Shown: positions 12,161-25,848 of the stretch, in pieces
How positions within the stretch are numbered: position 1 is the first letter of the stretch
Layout of the letters: every line of letters starts with the position of its first letter
DNA from: Shinisaurus crocodilurus
Taxonomy: Eukaryota > Chordata > Lepidosauria > Squamata > Shinisauridae
NCBI GenBank assembly: GCA_021292165.1
Contig: CM037877.1
Span: 12,329,980 to 12,393,979, forward strand
DNA: 64,000 bases
Direction: 5' to 3'
The notes under the pieces: generated by a model
Database searches by the model: none
What the model saw: the letters and a program-made list of their open reading frames with translations, nothing else
What the model was told of the DNA's origin: nothing
Translations under genes and position numbers: made by a program

Positions 12161-14071
12161 TAAAATACAATAACTTTGTAACTACCTACCCCAGGAGACC
12201 CATTTGGCTCCTACCCTGTTGGCCTTTTGGCATGGATAACAATTGAAACCAATTCCCCTCCTTTTTCTGAGCTGGCTCTGTGATTATCTTTTGTTCTCTA
12301 TCTGCTGCTATTGTTTCATTCATATTTTTATTGTTATGTTTTTAACTTGGCTTGTTAGTCACCTTCAGTTCCCACTTTGCCAGGATAAAAATATTCTTGA
12401 GAAATAATCAGTATTACGTTTCTTCGATAAGCATTCAATGAGCACAGTGGCATTTGACAGCTGCCAGCCAGTTCCAGGCTTGAGGTGGCCGTCATCATAG
12501 TGCCCTCTGGTGGGTGCCCTGGTGAACTTACCTTGCAGTGGCGCCCCTCTGATTGGCACCAGGCAGCCACCATTTTAATTTTTTCACAATGCCTCAAAGC
12601 AACACTGTATCAGGGACATTGTGAGAAATGAAAATGGTGACTGCCTGGTGCTAAACAGTGTAAAAGACCAAGGAGAAGCATTGGCAGTGGGTCCTACTGA
12701 GGTGCTGGGGCCCAGACAACTGCCTCCGGATGCTGCATGGTGGATGCAGGCCCGCCCTGCTGGCTATTATCTATAGACACGTCACCCTCAAGACCGTTTG
12801 CTGTCTGAGGTGGATCAGAAAACGGTGCCCTTCCCACTGCATGTCAAAGTGCATACATAGTACCCAAGGCTAGCCAAGTTATTTTGGCACCCGAGGCAGA
12901 AAATCCCAGAAGCGCCTCTCCCGTACGTAACAATTTTCTTCCCTTTCATGACACTCAAAAATCATCTGCCTGAGGGAGCCGCCTCACTCTACCTAATGGT
13001 AGGCCTAGCCACACGCCTAAGGTAGCCAGCTGCAAATCACCAGAAAAGAAGGCATATCAAAAAAGAGTATACCAATCTGAATAAAAATTGCATATGCTAA
13101 TTTATGTTTATATATGCCAGTTTAGAAATCATGATTATAATTTAAATAAAAATGCAGTACATCGCACCATAGCGTGGAAGACTGTGACCAGGTGAGCTGT
13201 GTGCCTTGCTGAGTCTGCTGCCCAGGTGCTGCTGATGGGCAACTTCAAGGCCAAACTCTTCCTTATGATGGATGGCTTTAAACTGGACTTGGACTAGGCA
13301 GCCCTGCAAATAGAAGACACCTTTGAAATAGGGGACAGTCCTCAAATAAAGGACTGTCCTCTGTAAAATAGGACACCTGACCAACCTAAACACTCCACCA
13401 GCTTAGGAGGCTGCTGGAGCAAAACCTTTCACACTTTGAATTTGGAAAAGAAGTCTGGCCCTGGGTAAGGAAGGTCCAACAGCATGCTGTTTGCTTTGGG
13501 GGGAACCGATGCTGCTTTAAAGATGAGCAACATCTGACTAGGTACCTGCCTGCTCCATCATGCTAAACCTCTATATTTGTGAATAAAAAGATGCTACAAA
13601 TGCATCCGCACTCTCTGCTCACAAGAAAGCTAACTGTATAGTAGCTACCCCTACAATTTCCTCCCACTTACATATGAAGGGAGTTGCACAAAACTATATC
13701 AAATCAGGGATCCACTGTTTGTGCAGGCAATACTTCTGGCAACAGTTCATCTGTGCAGGTCTAATGTAAACAAATCATAGGGCAGTGCATAGAGATAGTG
13801 CAATCACACACCTGAATAAACTGCTACAACAACAATAATTTGGATTACATGTCAGCAGCAGATCATTTTAATCAGAGTTCAATTACTAGAAGCTAATAAG
13901 GCTGTAATTGGCTTTTGAACTACAAGCAGGCAGAGAACTGTTCTACACATTGCATGGGACGAGTTTATAGAATTCTGGATGGCACACCTTCAGACTGCAG
14001 GTGTTTCTGTAAAATAAATAAACCCCGGTACCTTGCACATTATTTTTAAAATGTTTATATCCTGTCTGTCA

Positions 14072-15185
14072 TGAGAAGAACATCAGCAGAGCCCTGCTGG
14101 ATCGGACCAAAAGTCTGTTTAGTTCAGCCTCCTCTTTCCCATCACAGCCAACCAGATTTTTTATTTATTTATTTCTTATATTTTATTAATCGCCCATCTG
14201 GCCGGTCACCCGGCCACCCTGGGCGATGATGCCAATGGGAAGACCACAAGCAGGACATGAGTGCAATAGCACCATCCTGCTAATTTTCCACAGCAACTGC
14301 TATGTAATGGCAATCTACCTGTGAACATGAGCTAAGACTAAAGCAGTGTTCTCCAACCTTGGGTCCCCAGACGTTTTTGGCCTACAGTTCTATGCTGGCT
14401 GGGGCATGCTGGGAGTTGTAGGCCTAAAACATCTGGGGACCCAAAGTTGGAGAACGCTGATCTAGGGATTGGGGACAATTTCGTTCAGTTCGCATTTTAA
14501 TACTGACTTACCAAATTCACATTTCCCGAATCAATACACGAATTGGAATGCAGTTGCCCTTCAGTATTCACACTTCTTCAGATGTTGTGATGCGGTTCTC
14601 TGAACAACAACAACAACAACAAAAACATTAAAAAGTGTATATATTAAGGGAAAGTGCACACAAAAAAGCATATGTTAATGAAAGAAATGTCCCCACCCCC
14701 CAAAAAAAGCACATATAAAGGGAAACCGCTTGGGGAAAAATGTGCATGTTAGGCAAAAGTGCATAAAAATGCATATATTTGGAGAAATGTGTACAAAAAT
14801 GCATACAATTGTCCATGTGGACTTCTATTTTAAAAATTGCATACTGATGCAGAAATGGAATGGAACAAACTGTAGGCTGTAATAATTAGAAACTGACAGA
14901 AACTGAAATTGAGAGATTTGCCCACTGGATATCAATATCCATTGATAGACTAATCCTGTATGAATACCCTTTTAAAACCATCTGAGGGCACAATCCTATG
15001 TATGGTTAGACAGAAAAAAAGGCCTACAACTCCCAGGCCTTCCCTCTGTCTAAACTTGCTAAGCTAGTGGCCATCACCACATCTCGTGGCAGTGAGTTCC
15101 GTAAGTTAACTATGCATTGTGTGAAGAAATACCACTTTTGTGTGTCTGAGTCTACCCTGGATCAGGATCCAGAATGTGTCTGTCC
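14072..15185 (+). mobile_element. Dispersed reptile repeat, split by nested insertions
   Basis: Family segments at 14072-14156, 14228-14340, 14935-14990 and 15060-15185 are in the right order. They are separated by a LINE-tail fragment (14157-14227), hAT MITE copy 1, a gggattggggac MITE (about 14464-14934) and a small palindromic insert (about 14990-15060). Confidence 0.65.
14345..14459. mobile_element. hAT MITE copy 1
   Basis: Inverted repeats starting cagtgttctccaacc and ending ggttggagaacgctg-like enclose a near-perfect palindrome (cccagacgtttttggcctac and its complement). Flanks are gactaaag and atctaggg, a decayed 8-bp duplication with a shared CTA core. The copy sits inside an older dispersed repeat. 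Confidence 0.85.
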
Positions 15186-15534
15186 TGGCTCTCCTTCTAA
15201 TCAGTTTCATTGTCAAACTGTAATTTGAAATGCGGCTCACAACACAAATTAAAAAGTGAAATACTGACAACAATAGAACACACAAAGACTAAAAAGTAAA
15301 TCAACTTTAAACAGCAACAACAAATTCAGGTTGTAGGACTGGGGAACGCTGGCAGTTGTAGGACTTTTTCCTGTCTAAACATGCATAGGATTGTGTCCTA
15401 AAATGTATTTGAAAACAACAGCATTCTCAGCTGACATCTGAATGCCATCAAAGAGGACACCTGAGAGATGGAATAATGAGGGAGTTCCACAAAAGAGGTG
15501 CCACAACCAAAAAGTCCTTTTTCTTGGCTTTGGC

Positions 15535-15569
<35 letters not shown>
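15535..15569. repeat. (AT)n microsatellite
   Basis: AT repeats with a single AC interruption. Confidence 0.97.
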
Positions 15570-15876
15570 CTCTTGTAAGGTGTTCTGATTATCAAACAAA
15601 GAGACAAACATCCCGTAGATGTAATCTGTTTATCTGTGCTGTAATTGCTTTGTAAAAGCCATGCCTCCTATAATTGGACAATATGAAATTGAATCCCCAT
15701 TCACTTGTGCTAGCATAAATCAATTGGGTTACCATTGAGCCTGTCATAACAGACGACTTTGGCTCTACATGGATGCAAACTTATGTATCCGTTTGTCAAA
15801 TGGAAGGCCCCGTGGGGGTGGGGAGGCAGGGGACAGGCAGCTGTCAGTTATTCTACCTGATGGTCTTGTTCTCCCC

Positions 15877-15912
15877 CACACACACACACACAGATGCACA
15901 CACACACACACC
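15877..15912. repeat. (CA)n microsatellite, interrupted
   Basis: Two CA runs separated by gatg. Confidence 0.95.
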
Positions 15913-17246
15913 AAAATGATGTTTAATCATCTCGTTTAATACTCAGCAGCATTCATGTTCCAGACATCCAAAGGCTGCAGTGTGAACACTCTTTATCTGC
16001 AGGGCTTTGTGCCGCTGCCTTTCAAAAACAGGTTACTATCAGAAAGTGATGGGTAATTTGTGTTTGAATCCAACAGCAGGGAGAGCCTTCTGTCTTTTTT
16101 CCCCCCTTTGAAAACACAGGTGGCAATGAGGACAGAGAAAGCAGAACATTCAGTAATTTATTCACAGGCCGGTGGTTGGTAGTTAGGGACGCCGTGAATG
16201 TCTGCAGTTTTCTACTCCCAGTACAAAAAGTGCATATTTGCTGGTGCAGAGAAGTCTCTCAACCTGGCAGCAGATTTGTGAACCTAATCATCAGATCCAT
16301 GTGCATGGCAGGATGGAGGGTTGTGGGGGGGAAGCAATGACTGGATGACGCAATGAAGGCAATTGTAGATCATAAATAATATACTTGTGATTCACAATAT
16401 TGATTCAGATTCAATTAGAGAGAGATCTGTGCTTTCAAATGGAGAATTTGAGGCCCAGTTAATGTGCTTGAGATGCTGGATGCAGCTCTCACATGAGCAG
16501 AAGTTTGCTCATGCAACGGGACTTCTGCTCATGTAGTGTGGGACTTTCATGTCCTCTCCTTCCCCATCCCTACGAGCCCGCTACACAGCCCAAATCTGGT
16601 CTGGAGGGTCCCACAACCCTCTGTAGCGGATCTGGGGGTGCATGGGGGACTGCAGGGGGAAGGGGAAATCTGTTTTGCCAGTGGTTCCCTTCTGGTGGTG
16701 GAACAACACCGCTGGATACATAAAACCCACAAGATGGATCTGTTTTGCAAAAACGCCTGTATCTGGGAAGATGGAGATATATAAAGAAATAAAGGGACAG
16801 GTTTTGCATGTCCCTTGCTATGACAGTAATCCTAGGTGATGGAGGGGAGCAAAATGGTGGATGGTCCTCCACTTCCAAAGCCCTGCTGGCTCATGGTTGG
16901 GGGAAGGCAACTTTTCTTCATATTTTTTTTCTTGGCAGATCTTTTTTCTTTTAATTTCCCTCCCCAACGCCCATTAAAAACAAGGGGGGGGGGGAATTAA
17001 GTATGCCATCTCCAGGGTCAATCACACCAAAAGCTGCCTCTACCCTACATCTGCCCCGTAGCTGGAATGCCCCACTTCAGGGCCTACCACCAGCAGGAAT
17101 ACCAACAGCAGTAGAAATGGGGTCCCTCTGGTGGACATGCAACCCCACTGGTGGAAGTCTTCTCTGCTAGTGAAGGAGTACCTCCAGCCCATCCAAACCC
17201 CAGCCAGCCAGCCACCAGATCCGGGCATTATGATTCCTCTGTATGG

Positions 17247-17266
17247 TTTTTTTTTTTTTTTTTTTT
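17247..17266. repeat. Poly-T run
   Basis: Twenty consecutive T bases. Confidence 0.97.
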
Positions 17267-17559
17267 ATAGCATCTCACAGAATAATCAGGATAAGTGATT
17301 CACTGTGGTTTTTGATACACATATGTATGTACTACTTATCCGTAATTAATGGAAGAAAAGCAGACTTGATAGACTAACTAGTCATATAGATTTAATTACC
17401 TTTGTTCCCATTCTGATATGAGACACTGACAAAGAGGATCTTTCCCTGTCCTCCTTCCAGCCCTAGAAGAAGGAGGTTTTAATTGTTTTTAGGCAATGAA
17501 TCTTGTTTTTGATCTTCCAATATGCTCCTTCCATCTTCAGAAGAAATCCTGTTGCAGGT

Positions 17560-17930
17560 GCCACACCATCTGAAGCATGGTGGATGGCAGTTTGGTCCAT
17601 AGTGGCATCTGCTCCCCAAAACTCCTTTCCGAAGGAGGCCAGACTGACCAGCTCCCTCCAAGCATTTAAAAAACTGATCAATACCTTCTTTTTATTTTGC
17701 CTGGAAGTTTTACCATCGACTAAACCAGTATCACTGTCATATGTGTGTTTGTTTCGTCCTTACTGTGTTTTTTTTTTAATGTTGTTACTGTTGTTATATT
17801 TTAAATGAATACTTTTAATTGTGGGTTTTATCTTTGAATTGTTAATTAAATTTTGGAGCTGGTTAGGGAAGCTTTCAGATGAAAAATGGGATGACAATAT
17901 AGAAATAATAAACAGCAACTCTCAAAAATT
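17560..17930 (+). mobile_element. L2/CR1-type LINE 3' end fragment
   Basis: A short frame with APQNSFPKEARLTSSLQAFK resembles the last residues of L2/CR1 reverse transcriptase (the LPxxIR..SLxxFK region). It is followed by a T-rich 3' UTR and gaaaaatgggatgacaatat. Confidence 0.5.
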
Positions 17931-19210
17931 CAGCAAAAGCTGTGTTCTGTGTACGTTCTGCTGGTTACCCAATATCTATATATAGATAGATAGAAAGAAC
18001 AGAATGTAATAAATAAAACAGAACTTTTGGTTATTTTGATGATCATGTGAAGGTTATGCATATCAATAGGAGGCAAACTACTAGATTGAATTGGCCATGA
18101 TTACTGTGGCTGTAAGGTTTAGTGGTAATAAGGGTTGAATAAATTTGATTATGATAACCTTGGAACCTTTGAGTGATATATATTCGCAATAAACTCCTTT
18201 ACTATAATGTCTCTTCAAGGAACAGGATGATCAGAATGGATTCACATCCCCAGTCCAATCTGGTGTCTGTGGTGTGCATCAAGGATCTGCTACTCAAATT
18301 TTGACAGACCGGTATAGGCAAATCAGGAAAAGAAATTAAGCATGATATCTCTTTTTTTCTTCTTCTTAAAAAGAAAATTAATTCCATGCTTTAATTTTGC
18401 TTCCCTGCAATATCCATTGATTTGACAGCATTCGGGCATCCTCCAATTACTCATTGCCATTAAATCATGCCTTCCTTTTAATTTGGAGGGCATTTACAAC
18501 TTGACATAAACACTAATTGATCAGCTTTTATAATAAATAGCATCAAATTCATTTGTGATTTAATCCATCATGTGTCTCTTTCTTTTAAGCAGTTGATTTT
18601 TACTTGATTGAACAGTTTAGATTTGTTTCCTCCAAGCCAGCAGCAGTGGCTGGAGTCTCCAAGATTATGAATTAGGTCTGTTGAACCAGCATGTCTCCCG
18701 TCACCCCTCCAAAAAGTCAGAAACTTCAAGGTGGCCAAGGTGGAGTGCAGTGCATATGCTGTGAGAGGAGGGGGCTTCCATACTTCTCATGTTAAATGCT
18801 ACAACAAGAACAACAACAATGACTTGAATCTAATAAGCCAGCCCCAATTTGCATAAATCAGCGATTTGCACAAATCACAATCTGTGCAAATTGCACTAAA
18901 GATCCAGTTTTCAGCTCCAAATTTCTGTAAATACTGTATTTCAAGCAATTTCGCAGCAGTCTAAAAGAAAACCACTGATTTGGCCAGCCTTTGGCCGTCG
19001 GATTAGGAATGTGTTGAAAGTCCATTAAGCTCAAACGGAACAAGTTTTCCACTGTTGCACATCCCTAATTTAATTCTCTCCAACCTGGCATTCTCCAGAT
19101 GTGTTGGACTTTCAACTCCCATAATTCCACAGCCAGTTTTGGAGTTGGAGCTGTATATCTTCCAGAAGTATCCATGGCACTAATGTTGATTTATTCGTCT
19201 TTCATTCCAG

Positions 19211-19372
<162 letters not shown>

Positions 19373-20639
19373 TAGAGTGATCAGTCTTCTCTTTTCTCCA
19401 GCTTCCAGATGCTGAATTAAATGTAAGAGGTTATGCAAATATACACTGCAAAATGATATCCTGGCAACATTGCATTTTAAAGGGAAATGTCTCCTAACAC
19501 AAGACTGATATAAATTTGGTGAGGAGGGAATGGAGTCGCCCAATTAAGTGATTCATCATGAAAACACATGGAATGGTTATTTCCATTGGGTCTGTTTAGA
19601 ATTCATCCATCCTCAACTCTCTACATCCCTTCCTACCAACAGCACAGATGTGTGTTTTGTGGGAAATTCCCAACTGCAATTGCATCGTGTTTTCCTACCA
19701 GTCATATTGACAACACCACTGAGGAAGCACTTTGGAAATCCAGCCTTCCTCATGCTCCTTCCCATCACCAGCATGCTGTCCATTCTGTCGCTATGTTGGT
19801 TTTGCTGACAGTTTATTTCCGAGCAGTTACAGTGATTGTGAGCATTCCATGACATCACTGCACCTCAGCCAATGGCTAAAAAGGCACAATTCAATGAACT
19901 GATATCAGAGCTCTTCACAGTAGGTCTGCCTCCACACATGGAAGGGCTTCTGCTGGCCCTGGCCCTGATATCATAAACCCTGCTTCCCTGGCTCCATGCC
20001 TATGCACACAGCTGGATGTGCATAGATGCCCTTTTCAGTCAGTGTACTGTGCAAAGTGGGAGCAGGGCCAGAAACTACAGTTCCACTCACTCCTCCAAGT
20101 GTAGACTCAGCATACGGAGGCAAGCCTAAGTATAGGTCTCTGTAGCAGAAAGAGTGGGTCAAAGATAGGTTATACATTCACAGCTTCATGGTTAAATGTT
20201 CATCATCATTTGTTCCCATCTACCCATAGTTAAGGATGCAAAACTTAGCCTGGGCTGGCCCATGACAGGAGGCAGCAACACTGGGCACTAATTCCTTATA
20301 AGTAAGGAGTTATACTAGGGAGGACTTGTTCAGAACACTACATTCTCTCTTCCCATGTGGGAAGAACCTCTATGGGTTAGTTATCAGGAAAATCTCAGTG
20401 TTTAGCCTTGCTGCCATAACCTTCTTTGTTGTCATTGTTGCTGCTGCTTCTGTCCTAGGTATTTTCCATTCTCCAACTGTCAGGAATCAAGGTGGCAATG
20501 GGCGGGACGTCTATAGTGAGGGACCTGTCATGTTCTGAGGGATGGTAGGCTGGGATTTAGCTCTGGCCCGAGCAGCGAACTGCAGAGAGACCAGCCATGT
20601 CAGCCAAGGAAGCAGCATCCTCATCCCCCTAGCCTAGAG

Positions 20640-21010
20640 AAGGAGTGTTGTACCTCAGGCCAGTGGGCCAAATCCGGTCTACCTCGGGTCCCAATCCAGC
20701 TTTACAGGGTTTCCCAGATGGCCACACCTCCTTCCTGACCACCAATTATTTGGTGGCTTCCTGGCTTTTGCACAGTACCCCCTCCCTTCTCAATGACTCT
20801 CCTAAGGCTTAATGACTGGGCAGTGCACTACCTGTAAGCTAAAATATCCTCTGGGTTTTTTGTTTGGGGTTTTTGTGTGTGTATTTTTTGTATTTTGGTC
20901 TTGCCTCTTTTGCATTTGTCCCCAGCCCTTTTTGCTTTTCACCCCACCACTACTGGAATGTGTCACCCAAGACCTTCTCAAAACTGAAGTCGGCCCTCAA
21001 GCTGAAAGAG
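20640..21010 (+). repeat. Dispersed repeat, pair with 46690
   Basis: Shares cccagatggccacacc, actctcctaaggcttaat and the G/T-rich ttttgtattttg block with 46690-47010, in the same order and orientation. Class unknown. Confidence 0.55.
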
Positions 21011-24000
21011 GTTCAGTTCCCCAGGCCTAGAGGAACTTCACTGATCCTATTAGTTCCTGACCCCTGGCCTGTAAGGCTTCTCAGTTGTGCTTCCTCTCTG
21101 GTCTGACCTGCTTTTGTTGCCTGCTGACTTGCCTTTGCTTTGCTTTGCTTTCCCTCTGCCTTTACCTTGCCCGACCTTTGATCGCACAGGAGCTGGATCT
21201 GACATCTCGCCCCTTCTCCCACTGGCTCAGCAAAAGATGGCTAGGAGAGAGTTTTCTAAAAGCATTGAGAAAGTTCTGTCTGCTGGAATAGGAACAGTGC
21301 AGCTGAACTATTCTCATTCGTCCATGACTGATTATGATGATCCTTGCCTTGTTTACCTTCGCAACAGTCCAAGGAAGGCTAGCTCTATCACCTCCCATCT
21401 GACAGACAGGGAACTGAGGCTGAGAGAACGGCTACGCTTAAGATGACATTTTCTGGTTGTTGCCACCAGTGTGTCTGGTATCTGTACTCCTTGAGCTGTC
21501 AAAGCAAGATATGTTCATGGGCAACCAGATGAAAACATTGTACTTTGTGTGTATTACCACTGACATGTAACAAACCAGCCAAGCGGTTGCTTTTCTTTTT
21601 ACTCTCCTCATGCTTGGTTAGAGAAGGCAGAGAAGGCAGAGTTTTGAACATAACATGTGAACTTTTCGCTGGGCCTTTTCCTGTCATCACCTAACAAAGA
21701 GCACCGTCTTCTCCCATCCTCCGTTCCTTTCCAATAACAGTTAAAGGCCTGTTCTGAAAAGAAATGACATTATTACTTTTAAACTGTTTACCACATTAGA
21801 AATTCCTATAGGAAAGACGGACAATATATACCACTTTGGTTTGATTTAAAAGTGGCACTAGACATGTAAAATAAATTTACGTATTATTTAAATTGGGTCA
21901 CCACCAGATACTACACATGCAGTGTTAGCTTTCTGAGGAGCCATGGCCCGGGTGTATGCCACACCAGTGTGGCTAATGCTGGCTGCTTAGGAACCAGTAG
22001 CCTGGTTTAAACATGATTCTGGCTTTATGGAACCATTCAAAGACACATTTATTCTTTCCATCCCATGATGCATTGTAACTTTTGTTCTTAAGATGAACCT
22101 TGATACATGGCAGGATGGAGAATTGATTGTGAATATTAATTGCACTAGATCAGAACTAGTGTGAGTAGGTGGGTTTCTGTGGGTCTTATCTCTCCCGCCA
22201 AATTCTGTGAAGGGGGCATAACTTAGTGCTAGAAGTAGGTTCTTTGTGTTGGGGATTGCCAAAAGACCTGGGAGAGGATATTGTGATATATTATCTCTCC
22301 CCTCTTGCTTTTGCAAACACAGCAGAGTATACCCAACTACAGGCGAAAAACGTGTGCATGTGGAGCTGCTGGTTGAAGCAGGGCTGACATTTAGTTGATA
22401 CAGGCTGTCCCTTTTGGACTGGCTGGATTTTCACCTGGTTTCCCCCTTACACTACCAATAAGACAAGCAGTCTTTTGGAGGTTAAAAACATAGTTTACTC
22501 ACTCAGATCTTGCAGATTGGATACAGGCAGGCTTAAGAATGTATTTACAGTTGTGCATGAATCATATGGTAGTCGACCTGTTCTGAACTTGGGAAAAGTT
22601 CAGAACTGCAACTCGGCTACATCTTCAGACATGTTGCACACACAAATTCATGGCTCAGACTGTTTTCCCGGGGCAGGAAGAGAAGGCGACTGGCAACGCC
22701 CACATCCTGCACCAGGTGAGTGCTGGGTAGCATTCCACAGAGTGTCTGCTCTAGGATGCAGGGACTCTGTGGTCCCAATTACATCATGTACTTATACATG
22801 GCTTGAGGTTTTGACTGCTCATTCCCAACACTTTGCATGCGGAAAGTCACAGGATCAGTACCTGGCATTGCCGAGCAAAAAGATTCCCGGTAGGGGTGGG
22901 TGAATTTTAGTTTTGGATTTGCTCTCATTTGAGTTTTTTAACTCTCAAGTTCTTTCTCTCCCGAATATGAAGAAACTGCAAATTTTGGTAAATTCTTATG
23001 AACAAACAAACTGGAATGAAATTCCCACCCATCTGCACTGGCTCAATTCAATAGGTATACCTATTCCCAACATGGAAAGGACCCTGTTCTTCCTCCCTGC
23101 CATGTAGCTGTTAAGGAAGAGGAACCTGTCAGGAAAAAAAGAGGTAGCAACCCTCATTCAGCACTAACTTGACTGAATACACATGGAAATACAAACCAGT
23201 AGTTTTAAGAACAAAGGACTCAAAGGCCTGGGCCTGGATGGAACAACCTATCAGTTTTGGTTTCTCCCCCATTCATTTTTTAAAATCTCAATTTCTTATA
23301 GTCCCAAATATGGACAACATCATGAGTTTTGGAAAATTCTCATCAAAACCAGATGTAAACAAAATTCTCACCCATCCTCAATTCTCAGATAGCGGATGTG
23401 AGTCAGAGGAGATAGTACTGAGCTGGACATACCAGTGATCTGAAGGCAACCCCATATACATTGATAAATAATATATTGGGACACCAGATAAATGCACCAG
23501 ACCTTTTGAACTGCATCTGGGTAGATCCATGCCCTTATGTAGACAAGTACAAACTGTGCATTACAGTAACTCATTTCAAAGTAACTGTTCCCATATTATG
23601 TCGTGACTGAACATACTATTGATTGGAAAAAGGCACCCTTGAAATTCATCATGTGCAATGACATTATGGACACTGTAGCCATTCTTTATGCCAAATGGGC
23701 CGTGCTTGAGTCCCTTTTTTCTTTTTCTTTTTGAAATCCATTTCTAATGAACTAGAAAGGAGCCAATGCTGAAAAATCATCTTTAGCTAAAATGTTCCCA
23801 CTCAGCCATCTGCTGAAAGAAACCGGATAAAATGAGGGGGAAAGTCAGACTTCAGTCGATGTCTGCCTCCCTTGGATGATAAACCTGTCTGCCATTTTGA
23901 CCATTCTCAAAGGGGCTGGTAGCAATAGACAAGAATAATGACTTTGTGCAGACTTCTTTTTTTATGCCTTCTCCCAGGAAAAAGAAGAAGTGCTTATCTT

Positions 24001-24339
24001 GTCAGAGTAATTTCACTCCATAGATCTGTTTCGGTGAGTAGTGCTGCAGTTTAGATGGAGACATCTAAACTGTGTCTTCCAGGATCTTGGAGTTGACTTT
24101 GTTTTTTCTGCCCTACCCCAATTAATGAGAAGTTGCTTGCAGCCTATGCAGAATTGTTTTGAATTTTCTGGAGTGGGAGGATCAAGGCCAGTCCAGCACC
24201 ATGGGCAGACCTGAATGGTGTGTTCTCCAGATGAGGGTCCATGAGGTCAGTGGCACATGAACTTGATACAAGAGCATAAACTTCAGCAAGCACGACATGG
24301 AGTGCATCACCTCAAAAGAGTGTGGCCCCAATTGACCTC

Positions 24340-24625
24340 TAGCAACTGACACATGACAAGTAGTGGCTCCAGATGGTAATGTGCATCCCCACAAGAGAGG
24401 GACTTTTCCACAGTGTCCCCACACCTCTGGAATGTGTTGCCATCGGGGGTCTGCCACTGCCAGGCCCCATTATTGCAGGTTTTTAGAAGGGCCCTGGAAA
24501 CTTACATGTTTACTCTGGCTGTCCTCTGAATATGTTTTATCAGACTGGGTTGTAGCTGCCATTTTGTTGTAGATTTTGCCTTATGATGCTGTTTCTTGTT
24601 TTTTTGGAATGCCTGGGCTGGGAAA
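24340..24625 (+). mobile_element. L2/CR1-type LINE 3' end fragment
   Basis: A PHLWNVLPSGV-like frame, then ttttagaagggccctggaaa and a T-rich UTR. Same family type as 27370. Confidence 0.45.
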
Positions 24626-25070
24626 AAGAGGTTTGCCTAAGGCTATATAATGAGTTAATGGCTGAGGCCAGCTTTGTACTAGGGATGAGTCAGTCAGGGT
24701 CAAATGACATGTTACACTTACTGCATAGTATGTAGCTACATCTCTTCTTTTTCTTAAATTAATTACAAGCAGGGGGACAATTTTTTTGGGGGGGATGAAT
24801 CACAGTGCATGCGGAGGGAGGCTTATCCCTTTCCTCCCCAGCTATGGCTCACCCCAAACTCTGCGCCCCTGCCATGACTACAAGCAATGCCAATGAGAGC
24901 CTTTTTAGTGTTGCTCATCACTGAGCATGTGGTGGGGGGTGAGTTCCAGCAGGGACTCAGAGCTGGGGAGGGTAGGCATAAGCCTCCACTCCCTATGTGC
25001 TGAGATCCTGTTCCACGCCTGGAATTCACTGAAGAAAGGGAAGAGATGTAGCTAGCTACACACTTTGCCA

Positions 25071-25213
25071 GCCTGCCCCAACCTGGTGCCCTCCAGATGT
25101 GTTGGACTTCAGTCCCCATCATCCCCATATAGCACAGTCAATGGCCTACTGCTAGGAATGATGGGAGTTGTAATCCAACATATCTGGAGGGTGCCAGATT
25201 CAGGAAGACTGCA
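25071..25213. mobile_element. Palindromic MITE, third family
   Basis: The arm aacctggtgccctccagatg and ttggacttcagtccccatca pairs with tgatgggagttgtaatccaa and atatctggagggtgccagat. A diverged half copy is at 19077-19150. Confidence 0.65.
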
Positions 25214-25570
25214 CTATGCAGTAAGCGTAAAGTGTAGTTTGGCCCTCAGGCTATTTCTGGTCTGGGTCATTTTCACTTGTGTTCACCCTTAAGTCCATTC
25301 TGTCCTGTTTCCACATTAAATTACAATTCTTTTTTTTTTTAATACACCTTTTAAAACCTATTTTCTCTCCAAATATGCATTTCCAAATGTATTTTCTCCC
25401 CAAAGTACACATTTCTAAACTGATCTTGATATGACCCTTGAGCTGAGAATGTTCAGGAAGCCAGGGGATGAACTGGACCCTTTCTGGTACACACAGCTTG
25501 GTCTTTTAACCGCTGGCGATATTGTAGCCATTCAGACACTGGATTGCAGAAAAAGGTAACATCTGAACAG

Positions 25571-25676
25571 CCCTGAACAGCCCGATCTCGTCCGATCTTG
25601 GAAACTAAGCAGGGTTGGGCCTGGTTAATACTTGGATGGGTGACCGCCGCGCCTTGGAATACCAGGTGCTGTAGGG
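25571..25676 (+). pseudogene. 5S rRNA-like sequence (pseudogene or SINE head)
   Basis: About 106 bases follow vertebrate 5S rRNA from gcccgatctcgtccgatctt through aactaagcaggg, acttggatgggtgacc and taccaggtgctgtagg. The first 15 or so bases of a 5S gene are missing, and there are changes in the promoter blocks and a gcgcc insertion near the 3' part. No T-run terminator follows. A tRNA-like SINE head comes next instead. It is probably not a working 5S gene. Confidence 0.75.
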
Positions 25677-25722
25677 AGGGACCATAGCTCAGTCTGCTAG
25701 AGCACCTGCTTTGCATGCATGG
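25675..25722 (+). mobile_element. tRNA-like SINE head (fragment)
   Basis: The stretch atagctcagtctgctagagc then acctgctttgcatgcatgg matches the A-box half of the tRNA-derived SINE found in fuller form at 34180. It directly follows the 5S-like sequence and is cut by a hAT-like fragment. Confidence 0.6.
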
Positions 25723-25737
25723 CACTCCATGGTGGTG

Positions 25738-25848
25738 AACCTATTTTGGGGATAGAGTACAGCACCATGGATCGCTCCTATAAAGCTCAGAATAAAAGCT
25801 GCAATGGATGAGGAGCCCCACTGATGTAGGAGTCACCAGCCGCCCCTG
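25738..25848 (+). mobile_element. Half of a palindromic hAT-like MITE
   Basis: This is homologous to the right half of the element at 50926-51125: caccatggat, ctgcaatggatgaggagccc, aggagtcacc and a final gcccctg. Confidence 0.6.

Larger units (their letters stand above)
11816..19210 (+). other. DCC: DCC intron (7.4 kb)
   Basis: Donor gtaagt, acceptor cattccag. Holds LINE tails and the nested stack at 14.1-15.2 kb. The end of a TA-flanked MITE (cacatccc|TA) is at 19066, and half of a palindromic MITE is at 19077-19150. 12600-14000, 15580-16900 and 18000-18800 show nothing I can name apart from simple repeats. Confidence 0.85.

Noticed and set aside
22475..22903. A 142-residue open frame on the plus strand
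   Set aside because: No recognisable motif. Chance frames of this size are expected in 64 kb, and nothing nearby suggests exons.
25571..25676. A functional 5S rRNA gene
   Set aside because: The 5' end is missing, there is an insertion and changes near the internal promoter, and no T-run terminator follows. The context is SINE-like.
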